Of a DNA stretch of 64,000 bases, positions 1-8,566 are shown in pieces. A model generated the notes under the pieces. That model had not been told where the DNA came from. It did not search any database and saw nothing but the letters and a program-made list of their open reading frames with translations. This stretch comes from Nitrospira sp. (GTDB lineage Bacteria; Nitrospirota; Nitrospiria; Nitrospirales; Nitrospiraceae): assembly GCA_005116835.1 (NCBI GenBank), contig SWDM01000022.1, forward strand, positions 62,001-126,000. Reading direction: 5' to 3'. The translations under genes were made by a program, and so were the position numbers. Numbering within the stretch: position 1 is the stretch's first letter; each line of letters opens with the position of its first letter.

Positions 1-1037
1 GCCGTCCAGAGGCGAGAACAGACGCCTGGCTCCAGACGACCGGCCCGGCCACGACGTTGCTCGGCGGAATCTTGGGTGACGCGAATGGTTTCCAGCCTGG
101 TCAGTCCCGATCGCGGGTCGAACCGAGGCACGCGCAACAAGCCGGCATCGATCACGACGCGAATGCCGTCGATCGTCAAGCTGGTCTCGGCGATGGAAGT
201 AGCCAGCACAATCTTTCTCCTTCCCGATTCGGTGGGAGCGATCGTTCGGTCCTGCGCTTCTTGTGGCAAATCTCCATGGAGCGGCGCGATGAGGATACTC
301 GATCCCAAATTCAGATCGAGGAGCTTTCGTTCGACGCGGCGGATCTCTGCCATGCCGGGCAGAAAGACGAGGAGACTGCCTTGGTCCTGCGCAAGCGAAC
401 GCCGGATCGATTGGACCACTGCCACATCCAGATGGCCGGAGAGGGGCTGATCCAAATACCGGGTCTCCACGGGAAACATCCGTCCATCGGAGGCAATCAC
501 CGGCGCATTGCCTAAGAGATCTGCAACCGGCCCACAATCCAACGTGGCCGACATGACGAGCAGGCGGAGATCCTGGCGGAAGAGCCGTTGCGCTTCGAGG
601 CAGAGGGCCAAACCTGTGTCGGCTTGCAGGCTCCGTTCGTGGAATTCATCGAAGATCACGATCGCATAGTCGCTGAGTGCCGGATCCTGTTGGAGCAGGC
701 GAGCGAGGATGCCTTCCGTCACCACTTCGATTCTCGTCTTGGGCCCCACCTTCGTATCGAGCTTCATGCGATATCCGACCGTTCCGCCGACCGGCTCACC
801 AAGCGTAGATGCCATGCGTTGGGCCGCGGCTCGTGTGGCAAGCCGCCGAGGCTCCAACATGAGCAGCTTCTTTCCCTCGCACCACGAGGCATTGAGCAAG
901 TCCAGCGGCACCCGCGTCGTTTTCCCTGCGCCTGGCGCTGCGGTCAGCAGCGCATTCCGTCCCTCTGTCAGCGTGCGACGTAGAGTCGGCAGCACATCTT
1001 CTATTGGAAGCTTGGACATGATAGGTTCGATGCTCAT
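1..1037 (-). CDS. hrpB: ATP-dependent RNA helicase HrpB, N-terminal part (runs off the window)
   Basis: DEAH-type superfamily 2 helicase. The 345 visible codons carry motif I (APGAGKTT, about residue 34), the LEPRR motif Ia, a DEFHE motif II, a SAT motif III and, near the window edge, the QRRGRAGR motif VI. This layout and spacing fit HrpB, whose biological role is poorly defined. The start is the ATG at 1037; an internal ATG six codons later is possible. The C-terminal helicase-associated domains and stop codon lie beyond position 1. The gene is transcribed away from the small gene at 1086, so the roughly 50 bp between them should hold both promoters. Family assignment is firm; HrpB rather than HrpA is inferred from the short N-terminus. 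Confidence 0.88.
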   Translation of the reverse strand, partial: MSIEPIMSKLPIEDVLPTLRRTLTEGRNALLTAAPGAGKTTRVPLDLLNASWCEGKKLLMLEPRRLATRAAAQRMASTLGEPVGGTVGYRMKLDTKVGPKTRIEVVTEGILARLLQQDPALSDYAIVIFDEFHERSLQADTGLALCLEAQRLFRQDLRLLVMSATLDCGPVADLLGNAPVIASDGRMFPVETRYLDQPLSGHLDVAVVQSIRRSLAQDQGSLLVFLPGMAEIRRVERKLLDLNLGSSILIAPLHGDLPQEAQDRTIAPTESGRRKIVLATSIAETSLTIDGIRVVIDAGLLRVPRFDPRSGLTRLETIRVTQDSAEQRRGRAGRLEPGVCSRLWT

Positions 1038-1085
1038 GAGGCAGACTGTAGCAGACTCTCGGCGGGGACAAAAGGAAGCGAACGC

Positions 1086-1292
1086 ATGGCTGAGTATCGA
1101 TGGAGCATGGAGAAACCCGCCGCCGCCGGTTGGTACTGGTTCCGCGGTCCGGCTCACGAAGCGGACCCCTTTATTGTGCAAGTCGATGAGGTCGGCCAGT
1201 TTCAATGGCCAGACGGCGGGTTTCAAGAGGTGACACTGGCAAAAGGGGAGTGGGCGGGGCCTATCCAGCAGCCAGGAGAGACAGGCGAGTAG
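1086..1292 (+). CDS. small conserved-looking protein of unknown function
   Basis: A 68-residue acidic protein rich in Trp, Gly and Pro, with no signal peptide or membrane segment. A purine-rich AAGGAAG lies just upstream of the ATG. The pattern of short blocks (WYWFRGP, then FIVQVDEVGQF, then a WAGPI tail) resembles small cytosolic beta-rich proteins, but I do not recognise the family. It is divergent from hrpB and precedes the DEAD-box helicase by 135 bp. It is called real because of its ribosome binding site, its coding-like composition and its position in an otherwise open gap. Confidence 0.6.
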   Translation: MAEYRWSMEKPAAAGWYWFRGPAHEADPFIVQVDEVGQFQWPDGGFQEVTLAKGEWAGPIQQPGETGE

Positions 1293-1427
1293 CGGGAGTC
1301 GTGTTGAAAGATTGTTTCCTGACCGCTATCTCTTCAGGGGTGAACCGCAGTAGTATACCCACTTGTTTCCCATAGCCCGACATTCGTTCGACCGATATAC
1401 AATTCTAAAAGGCCATCGAGGCAATCT

Positions 1428-3206
1428 ATGAAACATGACACCACTTCCCCGCCGGCTGAACCGCCGGCGAAGGGTTTCTCACCGGGCTTCGCGGCACTGG
1501 GACTGGAAGCTGCCCTGCTGACGACGCTCGATACATTGGGCTATGAAGAGCCGACACCGATCCAGCGTGAGGCCATCCCTCCGTTGTTGGCCGGCCGCGA
1601 TCTCCTGGGTCAAGCGGCGACTGGAACCGGCAAGACGGCAGCCTTCACGCTGCCGCTGCTCCAACGCATTGCCCATTCTGCGCGGCGTTGTCCCTCTGCT
1701 CTTGTCCTGGTGCCGACCAGAGAGTTGGCGATGCAGGTCGGTGAAGCCGTCACGCGATATGGCAAAGAGCTCAAAATCTCCGTGCTCCCGGTCTACGGAG
1801 GTCAGGCGATGGGCCTGCAGCTCCAGGCCCTCAGACGCGGTGTCGATGTCATCGTGGCCACGCCTGGACGGGCGCTGGATCATATCCGTCGAAAGACCTT
1901 ACAGCTCAAGACGATTCAGATGGTCGTGCTGGATGAGGCCGATGAGATGCTGGACATGGGATTTGCCGAGGATCTGGATGCCATTCTCGAACAGACACCT
2001 AAGGATCGGCAGACGGCGTTGTTTTCCGCCACCATGCCAGCTAGGATCGCCGCTATCGCCAAGCGTCATCTGAAGGATCCGGTCGAGATCAGGATTGCCA
2101 AGGAGCCGCTCAAAGCCGGCGCCGCGCCCCGTGTCCATCAAACCGCCTACATCGTAGCTCGTCAGCATAAAGAAGCGGCATTGGCTCGTATTCTGGATGT
2201 GGAAGCGCCGAAATCGGCCCTTGTCTTTTGCCGCACGCGCATCGAAGTCGATGAGATCACGGCGATGTTGACGAGTCGTGGCCACCGGGCCGAGGCGATC
2301 CATGGCGGTATGAATCAGCCCCAGCGCGATCGCGTAATGAACTCGTTTCGCGCCGGGCAGACTGAACTCCTCGTGGCTACCGATGTGGCAGCGCGGGGCT
2401 TGGATATTCCCTCCGTGTCTCATGTGGTGAATTACGACTTGCCCACGTCGCCGGAAGGTTACGTTCATCGGATCGGGCGGACTGGGCGGGCCGGGCGTGA
2501 AGGGTCGGCGATCACCGTCATCGATCCGCGCGAGCAGCGGTTGCTGTGGAATATCGAACAGCTCACAAAAGCGAAAATCGTCGTGACGCCAGTACCGACC
2601 GTCACCGATCTCCGCACGAAACGGCTGGCACGAATCAAGGGCGAGATTGAAGAAGTGCTCGCAGCCGGGGACTTGGATCTATTTCGGGCTGTGGCCGCCT
2701 CTCTTGCCGACCAGGGTGATCCTCTGGAGGTGGCGGCGGCCTCCATGAAGCTCCTCTTTCGCATGCAGGGTGGCGAGCGGAAAGAATCCGATATCCCGGC
2801 TGTATCGTCCAGGCCACCGGAGCGCCCATTGATGGCGCGGCGCCCAATGGGCGATCCTCGTGGCCGGCCAGGCGGCATGATGCCTCGGGAGGGACAGGGC
2901 AGACCATTCACTGGGCCAGGTCGTGGCGGACGGACCGCGGGCATGGCCAAGGTCTATATCGGCGCAGGTAAAGAGGCTGGGATCCGACCAGGCGACCTCG
3001 TCGGGGCGATTGCCAACGAGGCCGGTCTCAATTCCAATGTGATCGGCGCGGTCGAAGTGATGGATCGGTTCTCGCTGGTGGAAGTGCCGGAAGTGTTGGC
3101 TCGTGAGATCATCGAGACCCTTAGCCGAACCAGGATTAAAGGACAGAAGGTTGCGGTGAGGTTGTTTATGGAGCAGCCAAGGGGGGGAGGAAGGGCTGGG
3201 GGCTGA
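1428..3206 (+). CDS. DEAD-box ATP-dependent RNA helicase with DbpA-type RNA-binding tail
   Basis: 592-residue DEAD-box helicase of the CsdA/DeaD-like group, which unwinds RNA duplexes in ribosome assembly or mRNA turnover. It shows a Q motif (TPIQ, residues 43-46), Walker A ATGTGKT (64-70), PTRELA, a DEAD box near 168, SAT, and motif VI HRIGRTGRAGREG. A Gly/Arg/Pro-rich linker (about 450-505) leads to a C-terminal DbpA-like RNA-binding domain (MAKVYIGAG to VAVRLF). The last residues (GGGRAGG) and the TGA stop are encoded inside the left arm of repeat A1, so the repeat has shaped the C-terminus. Helicase identity is certain; whether it equals deaD is not. Confidence 0.93.
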   Translation: MKHDTTSPPAEPPAKGFSPGFAALGLEAALLTTLDTLGYEEPTPIQREAIPPLLAGRDLLGQAATGTGKTAAFTLPLLQRIAHSARRCPSALVLVPTRELAMQVGEAVTRYGKELKISVLPVYGGQAMGLQLQALRRGVDVIVATPGRALDHIRRKTLQLKTIQMVVLDEADEMLDMGFAEDLDAILEQTPKDRQTALFSATMPARIAAIAKRHLKDPVEIRIAKEPLKAGAAPRVHQTAYIVARQHKEAALARILDVEAPKSALVFCRTRIEVDEITAMLTSRGHRAEAIHGGMNQPQRDRVMNSFRAGQTELLVATDVAARGLDIPSVSHVVNYDLPTSPEGYVHRIGRTGRAGREGSAITVIDPREQRLLWNIEQLTKAKIVVTPVPTVTDLRTKRLARIKGEIEEVLAAGDLDLFRAVAASLADQGDPLEVAAASMKLLFRMQGGERKESDIPAVSSRPPERPLMARRPMGDPRGRPGGMMPREGQGRPFTGPGRGGRTAGMAKVYIGAGKEAGIRPGDLVGAIANEAGLNSNVIGAVEVMDRFSLVEVPEVLAREIIETLSRTRIKGQKVAVRLFMEQPRGGGRAGG

Positions 3207-3319
3207 TGATCTTCTGTGCTCGCGCAACGCGCGGCCTGAGAAGGCCCTCGTTGGACGCGCGCAGTGGAAGATCAATCAGACCCCAGCCCTAGAGAGATAA
3301 CGGGCAAGCGTGGAGGGAG
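3192..3319. repeat. family A hairpin repeat, copy A1
   Basis: The left arm (AGGGCTGGGGGCTGATGATC) and right arm (GATCAATCAGACCCCAGCCC) are near-perfect complements around a conserved core that contains CGCGCAACGCGCGGCC, GAGA and AGGCCCTCGTTGGACGCG. A tail (GAGAGATAACGGGCAAGCG) follows. The element overlaps the helicase stop codon. Confidence 0.85.
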
Positions 3320-3473
3320 CATGTATATCGTTCGATGCGCGCAGTATAGAGCAGTCTGGCTGCGCCCTTGTTGAGAGAATAGTGCAAGCCGGAATGGATC
3401 CTGGCTATCTGGGTGCGATAGATAGGATTTTCGTGAATCTCTGAGACCCGCCTCCGCGAGAAGGAAACCATAC

Positions 3474-4034
3474 ATGTTCGGAATAACTTTGCGGCTGACT
3501 ATGGTCAGTCTTGCGCTATTCCTGTGTGTTCCCTGGCCAAGCCAGGCGGAAGAGATCCGTGTGAACAGTATCGGAATACGGGGCGGGGTCACGGGAAGTT
3601 CGCCTATCGGAGAAAAGGAGGTGAACTACTTCCAGCAGTATGATCTGATGGCGAACTGGTCGCTTCCCTGGGGGTGGTATTCCGATTCAGGATGGGGAGT
3701 CGGTACAAGACTCATGGGGTCTGTCGGCGCCGTGACTGCATCGGGGGATACCGCATTGATCAGCACTGTGGTTCCCGGGGTTATATTCGAGAAGAAAGAC
3801 GGCTGGCTCTCTCTGGAAGTCGGAGGGGGAGCCGCACTCCTTAGCCGGCACCGCTTCCCAGATCAGGACATAGGCGGTTTGTTCCAACTTGTGTGGGACA
3901 CAGCGGTGAGAGCCAAGGTCTATGGGGGGCTTGGCGTAGGTTATTGGTTCCACCATATGTCCGATGCGCACCTCTATGGGAGCAATGTTCATGGGTTCGA
4001 TCTTCATATGATTGAGGTCAGCTACCGGTTTTAA
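3474..4034 (+). CDS. acyloxyacyl hydrolase / PagL-like lipid A 3-O-deacylase, copy 1
   Basis: 186-residue predicted outer-membrane beta-barrel with a cleavable signal peptide ending at SQA-EE. The C-terminal half has alternating aromatic strands, a GLGVGYWFHHMSDA block and a terminal phenylalanine (VSYRF), as in PagL, which removes the 3-O acyl chain from lipid A. The His-x-Ser pair of PagL is present as HMS; an acidic residue lies 15 positions after the His (Asp instead of PagL's Glu), so catalytic competence is unproven. A closely similar paralog follows in tandem. The start is the ATG after a GAAGGAAACC purine stretch. Confidence 0.8.
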   Translation: MFGITLRLTMVSLALFLCVPWPSQAEEIRVNSIGIRGGVTGSSPIGEKEVNYFQQYDLMANWSLPWGWYSDSGWGVGTRLMGSVGAVTASGDTALISTVVPGVIFEKKDGWLSLEVGGGAALLSRHRFPDQDIGGLFQLVWDTAVRAKVYGGLGVGYWFHHMSDAHLYGSNVHGFDLHMIEVSYRF

Positions 4035-4292
4035 TCTGAGATGATTGTTCGGAATAGGGCAAAGTCATCCGGTGCCTTCCTTGTGCATCTCCTAACTTTC
4101 ATATGACTATAGTTGGAAAGTCGTATTTAGGTGGAGTATCGGGCAATTTCCGCTATCCTCTCCTTTCCCGTCTTACCGTCTAACTCCTACACCCTCATCG
4201 CGCATTTCACGAGAAATATCGAGGGCAATAGCGCAGGCTCACTCTCACGCGATGATACCGCTTTATATGCGATGTCGAGGGGAGAATCGAAG

Positions 4293-4850
4293 TTGCGAAT
4301 GATTGTTCAGGCGACTATGGTCGGTCTCGCGCTGTTCCTACTTGCTTCTTTGCCTGTTCAGGCAGAAGAAGTTCGATTGAACAGCATTGGGGTACGAGGG
4401 GGACCCACAGGCGGTTCTCCCATCGGAGACCTTGAGACACAATATTTCAAAGAGTACGACCTGATGGCGAACTGGTTGCTCCCCTGGGGGTGGTATTCCG
4501 AGTCGGGGTGGGGAGTCGGCAGCAGGCTGATGGGATCTGTCGGCGCCATGACTGCATCCGGCGATACAGCATTTGTCAGCACGGTGTTGCCAGGAATTGT
4601 GCTTGGAAAGAAAGACGGGTGGCTTTCGCTGGAATTCGGAGCCGGAGGTGCGATTCTCAGCCAACAACACTTCGCGCACCAGAACGTGGGAGGCCTGTTT
4701 CAATTGGTTGCAGATATGGCGATCAGGGCGAAGGTCTATGGAGGTCTCGGCGTGGGTTATTGGTTCCATCATATGTCCGATGCCGGCCTCTATGGCGAGG
4801 ATGCCCATGGAACAGATTTTCATATGATCGAGGTCAGCTATCGATTTTGA
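4293..4850 (+). CDS. acyloxyacyl hydrolase / PagL-like lipid A 3-O-deacylase, copy 2
   Basis: Tandem paralog of the preceding gene with the same barrel pattern, signal peptide (ending VQA-EE), HMSDA motif and C-terminal VSYRF. A longer frame is open upstream, but alignment to copy 1 and a GGGGAGA Shine-Dalgarno about 8 nt upstream favour the TTG at 4293, giving 185 residues; the ATG at 4299 is the alternative. Most differences from copy 1 are conservative or lie in predicted loops (for example ETQYFKEYD against VNYFQQYD), which suggests an older duplication under constraint. It probably modifies lipid A acylation in the outer membrane. Confidence 0.78.
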   Translation: MRMIVQATMVGLALFLLASLPVQAEEVRLNSIGVRGGPTGGSPIGDLETQYFKEYDLMANWLLPWGWYSESGWGVGSRLMGSVGAMTASGDTAFVSTVLPGIVLGKKDGWLSLEFGAGGAILSQQHFAHQNVGGLFQLVADMAIRAKVYGGLGVGYWFHHMSDAGLYGEDAHGTDFHMIEVSYRF

Positions 4851-4951
4851 CAGTGCCTCCGCAGAACGCTCCGTCTCGCCCTTGAGTCTTCCCCACCGGT
4901 TTCCCTATCTGTATGCATCGCGCATTTCGCGCGCCGATGCGGTATTTCCCG

Positions 4952-4980
4952 ACGAACCGTCATGAATAATGCGGGCTAGT
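4952..4980. repeat. isolated end of a MITE-like element (family E)
   Basis: The segment GTCATGAATAATGCGGGCTA matches the right terminus of the complete element at 6671-6865 and is preceded by a related degenerate stretch (from about 4914). It lies upstream of the SF2 helicase, with its tip pointing toward that gene. Confidence 0.75.
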
Positions 4981-5125
4981 GGAATTATCCACAGGGGTAT
5001 CGACCCGGCCACCTCTTCTGTGCGAAAACAATCGATATACATGATGACGTTGGCTCACAATGAACCATCGTTCCTCGTCGTCGTGTCCATGTCCATCTAA
5101 CAGAGACGAGTAAAAAGAGGCTACA

Positions 5126-6673
5126 GTGGTCTTGTCTCCCTGGACGGCCAAGCTGCGCGAGTGGCAGGCTCGCGCCGTATCCGGCGTCCTAACCCATACG
5201 CGCCCTGATTTTCTGGCGACGGCTACTCCCGCCGCTGGAAAAACACGTTTTGCTCTGCGGATTGCCCATCAATACCTGGCCGATCGTGTGGCCAGTCGTG
5301 TGCTGGTCATCTGTCCGACCAATCATCTCCGCACGCAATGGGCTACCGCTGCGGGACTGGTTGGAATTCAGTTGGATCCGGCGCTGACGAACGAGCAGGC
5401 GGTTGAAGCGCGTGACTACCATGGCGCAGTGGTGACCTATCAACAAGTTTGTCTTGCTCCGGCGGTATTTCAACGGGCTTGCCGGAGCCGACCCACCCTG
5501 CTCATTTTCGATGAGCTGCACCATGCGGGAGAGGGGAAGGACTGGGGCAACGCATTGCGAGAAGCCTTTGAGGAGGCGGTCTTTCGCCTGGCTCTATCTG
5601 GCACCCCCTTTCGTTCCGATAATAATCCGATTCCATACGTGCGATATGAGCAGGGCGAAAGCCAGGCTGATTTCACCTATGGCTACGCGGAGGCGATCCG
5701 TGAGAACGTCTGCCGCCCTATTCTCTTTCCGAGCTACGAGGGAGAGCTGGCCTGGCTGTCGGAGGGTCGGGAGCATCGGGCCACCTTCGAGGATGGGCTC
5801 ACCTTCGATCTGCAACGTGAGCGGCTCAAGACAGCGCTCTTACAAGACAGCTGGCTGGGGCCCGTGATTACGGATGCCCATGCGGAGTTGCGGAGACTCC
5901 GCAAACAGGAACAGCCGGATGCCGGCGGGCTCATTGTCGCAATGAATCAGGATCATGCAAGACAGGTGGTGGAACTGGTTGGACGGATCACAGGCACTCG
6001 CGCGCATATCGCCGTATCGGACGATCCCTCTGCGTCGAAAACGATTGCGGCGTTCGCGCATCATAAGACTCAGCAATGGCTCGTCGCGGTCAATATGGTG
6101 AGTGAAGGCGTCGATATTCCGCGGCTCCGTGTCGGTGTTTACGCGACCAATGTTCTGACTGAAATGTACTTCCGGCAAGTTGTCGGGCGTTTTGTCCGAA
6201 TGCAGGAAGGATTGCCGAGGCCGCAGCGGGCTTGGCTCTACCTCCCGAAGGACGCAACCCTCGTTCACTATGCCAAGCGCATCAAGGCTGAACGCGACCA
6301 TGTGCTGGAAGAGATCATGCCTTCCGTGCAGCGCACCCTATTCGGCACGGCTGCGACTTCCCTCAAAGAATACCTCCCTTTGCACGGAGTGGCCAGGATG
6401 GATGGCCTGATCGGCGGCGATGAGACGGATTCACAGGACCAAGGCAAAAGCATAACAGCGCCGATTGTGGCCCTCCATGATAAGAAGAACGAATTGCGGG
6501 ACCAACATCGGGCGCTTGTCAGCGCAGTGGCGAGAAAAATCGGCATCGATCATCGCCAACTCAATGCCGAACTCATCAAGCGAACCGGTGGGCGGGTCGA
6601 TCAGGCGACCGTCGCGCAACTGGCGCGGCGTATCGCGTTGTTGGAGAAGTGGCGGGACTCAGGCTTCTCCTAG
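5126..6673 (+). CDS. DEAD/DEAH-type superfamily 2 helicase
   Basis: 515-residue SF2 helicase resembling the Res/ERCC3-like group. It has Walker A TPAAGKT (residues 34-40), a DELHH motif II near 128, GTPF motif III, a MVSEGVDIP motif V and QVVGRFVRM motif VI. The C-terminal region (about 400-515) is charged and helical with no recognised nuclease or methylase domain. The start is GTG at 5126 with an AGAGG ribosome binding site. The gene is alone and is bracketed by inverted copies of the family E terminus (4952-4980 and from 6671); its TAG stop codon is the first three bases of the right-hand element. Function could be DNA repair or defence; the sequence does not decide. Confidence 0.85.
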   Translation: MVLSPWTAKLREWQARAVSGVLTHTRPDFLATATPAAGKTRFALRIAHQYLADRVASRVLVICPTNHLRTQWATAAGLVGIQLDPALTNEQAVEARDYHGAVVTYQQVCLAPAVFQRACRSRPTLLIFDELHHAGEGKDWGNALREAFEEAVFRLALSGTPFRSDNNPIPYVRYEQGESQADFTYGYAEAIRENVCRPILFPSYEGELAWLSEGREHRATFEDGLTFDLQRERLKTALLQDSWLGPVITDAHAELRRLRKQEQPDAGGLIVAMNQDHARQVVELVGRITGTRAHIAVSDDPSASKTIAAFAHHKTQQWLVAVNMVSEGVDIPRLRVGVYATNVLTEMYFRQVVGRFVRMQEGLPRPQRAWLYLPKDATLVHYAKRIKAERDHVLEEIMPSVQRTLFGTAATSLKEYLPLHGVARMDGLIGGDETDSQDQGKSITAPIVALHDKKNELRDQHRALVSAVARKIGIDHRQLNAELIKRTGGRVDQATVAQLARRIALLEKWRDSGFS

Positions 6674-6866
6674 CCCGCATTATTCATGAACACTTCTGCT
6701 GCAATCGCCGATCCGCTGCTACGACGAGCCTTCGGTCGGCGGGCTCGCCCCTCGGACCTTCAACGTACTGCACGAGTACGCCTCAGGTCCTCCGATCTCC
6801 GCGCGCCGCTCTCGCAACGCGGCTCAGCGATTTCGCAACGAACCGTCATGAATAATGCGGGCTAGC
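6671..6866. mobile_element. MITE-like element (family E) with about 20-bp terminal inverted repeats
   Basis: About 195 bp bounded by TAGCCCGCATTATTCATGA at the left and its complement TCATGAATAATGCGGGCTA at the right. The interior has no open reading frame of note and is rich in short palindromes (CGCGCGCCG, GCCGATC). No transposase is in the window. The size and termini fit a non-autonomous transposon remnant; the parent family is not identified. Confidence 0.75.
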
Positions 6867-6992
6867 GGGATGCTGAAAAAGCCCCCCCAACGTCGTTCTC
6901 AGCTCTGGGGCCGTGAAACGTGAGACGTGAAAAGTGAAACGAGGGCTAGCCGAGAAACTGCGGCCTCGTTGGACGGCTTTTTGAGCATCCCA
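6867..6992. repeat. family B hairpin repeat, copy B1, with a family F insert in the loop
   Basis: GGGATGCTGAAAAAGCC at the left and GGCTTTTTGAGCATCCC at the right are exact complements. The loop contains an ACGTGA-rich direct repeat (family F, 6912-6943) not present in copy B2, so this copy is composite. Confidence 0.82.
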
Positions 6993-7026
6993 CTAATTCT
7001 TCCTGCTGGGCGCATGAAAGATTAAC

Positions 7027-7148
7027 AGGATGCTGAAAAAGGCCGCCAGCGGCGTTCTCGCTTCGTTCAGAGGCTCAACGTACCGAAACGTACGCCTCGC
7101 CTCTTCGCTCGCTGCGGCCTTGCTGGACGGCCATTTTGAGCATCCTGA
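7027..7148. repeat. family B hairpin repeat, copy B2
   Basis: AGGATGCTGAAAAAGGCCG at the left pairs with CGGCCATTTTGAGCATCCT at the right. An inner palindrome (CGTACCGAAACGTACG) sits in the middle. It lies 35 bp from copy B1 in the same orientation. Confidence 0.82.
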
Positions 7149-7244
7149 GGTATTGTGGCAGCAACGGCATTCGGTGAGATTTCAGCGGTATTTTATGGAT
7201 ACATTGAGTTTTTCCGCAGCCTGTTAAGGGTTCTTATAGTGGTC

Positions 7245-8243
7245 TTACTGTATTGGCGTGATGCGCAGCCCTCTGGGAATCGGCGGCGCTGCCGGGGGTG
7301 GAGGTGGCGGAGGTGGCGGGGATGCGGTGACTGTGAACAGAACCGGCACTGTGACTGGGGAGGCTCCCGTAGCATTAAGTGTGATGGTGGCATTGTAGGT
7401 TCCGGCGGTTGTGGTGCCTGTGACTACGGTTACAGTCACACGGCCATTGGCTGTGCCTGAAGTCGGAGTCAACGTTAACCATGGAACATCCTTATCGGTG
7501 GTCCAGCTGAGTGTCCCGCCTCCTGTATTGCTAATATTCAGAGATTGAGGAGAGGGGTTGGCGCCGCCCTGCGTTGCAGTAAAGGAGAGGCTCGTCGGGC
7601 TCGCCCCGATAGAAGGCGGTACAGGTGCGAGCGCGATGGTGAGCGTCACTGGCACGGTGATTGGTGCGGCACCGGAAGCACTCAAGGTTATGGCACCGCT
7701 ATGGTTGCCTGCGGTCAAACCTCCAATGTTCACAGTCATGGTGATGGATCCATTTCCGGTCCCTGAGGCAGGGGCGACCGTCAACCAGGTTACATTGTCA
7801 TTGGCACTCCAGCCGAGCGAGCCGCCTCCAACATTGCTGATACTCACGGCCTGAGTCGGAGGATTGGCGCTTCCCTGAGTCGCAGTGAAGGAGAGACTTG
7901 TCGGGCTTGCTCCGATTACCGGAGGCACAACAGGTGGAGGCGATCCGGCTGGTGTGAAGGTCGCGAGGTTGCTCTCAGCCGATTCATTATTGGCAAAGTC
8001 ATAGGCAGTAACAAAGTAGTGTTGGGTGACAATCGGAGTTCCAATATTAAAGGTCGTCACGATACCCAGGGTGGCAAGAGAAGATGCGTTGCCGGATGCT
8101 CGCGAACAAGGAAGCTGACTGCATTGATAGATGCGATATCCCGCCAGGTCCGGTTCGCTGTTGGCGTTCCAGGTCAAGGTGGCAGCCCATGAGGGAGCCG
8201 ACCACATGGCAAGCACACAGGCGATGGCTCTAAACCAGTTCAT
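7245..8243 (-). CDS. secreted FN3 / BACON-domain protein
   Basis: 332-residue exported protein. The start is the ATG at 8243, chosen for a TGGAGG Shine-Dalgarno 4-5 nt upstream and because it opens directly onto a signal peptide (MNWFRAIACVLAMW to SWA-AT). A fibronectin type III-like domain follows (LTWNANSEPDLAGYRIYQC), then two tandem BACON-like repeats of about 95 residues, each with SPTSLSFTATQG, WL and SGTGNG/SGTANG blocks. It ends in a Pro-rich tail with no sorting signal or transmembrane segment. Such domains usually mediate extracellular or carbohydrate contacts. The gene is isolated, with family B repeats just downstream. Confidence 0.75.
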   Translation of the reverse strand: MNWFRAIACVLAMWSAPSWAATLTWNANSEPDLAGYRIYQCSQLPCSRASGNASSLATLGIVTTFNIGTPIVTQHYFVTAYDFANNESAESNLATFTPAGSPPPVVPPVIGASPTSLSFTATQGSANPPTQAVSISNVGGGSLGWSANDNVTWLTVAPASGTGNGSITMTVNIGGLTAGNHSGAITLSASGAAPITVPVTLTIALAPVPPSIGASPTSLSFTATQGGANPSPQSLNISNTGGGTLSWTTDKDVPWLTLTPTSGTANGRVTVTVVTGTTTAGTYNATITLNATGASPVTVPVLFTVTASPPPPPPPPPAAPPIPRGLRITPIQ

Positions 8244-8566
8244 ACGGCCTCCAGAATTCCTCAGCGACATGGACAGGACTTTGCCGAGAAGCAAATCTTT
8301 CTCATAAGTTATTTCTGTCGGATTGCAGAACTGACTCTTACATCCGAGGAGAATTGGAAAGGGGCACTCAATCGTCCCTTGATCGAGAACTAGAGCAAGG
8401 CCTGTGCCGTTGAATGAAACGGATGCTCTGTCTCAACAGCTTGAAAATTAAGCGTGAGACAAGATTTTATTGATTACAGGTGGAAAGACTGTAGGAGAGG
8501 AAAGAAAATCGATAGGCTAAAGACAAGCTTTTCCAGAGGATAGACGCTGCATTCGTTTGCCTCCAA
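8244..8566. other. intergenic region, no gene seen
   Basis: About 320 bp between the FN3/BACON gene and the 3' end of prfC. It is AT-richer than its surroundings and probably holds the promoter of the FN3/BACON gene. No hairpin repeat or open frame could be supported. Confidence 0.5.
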
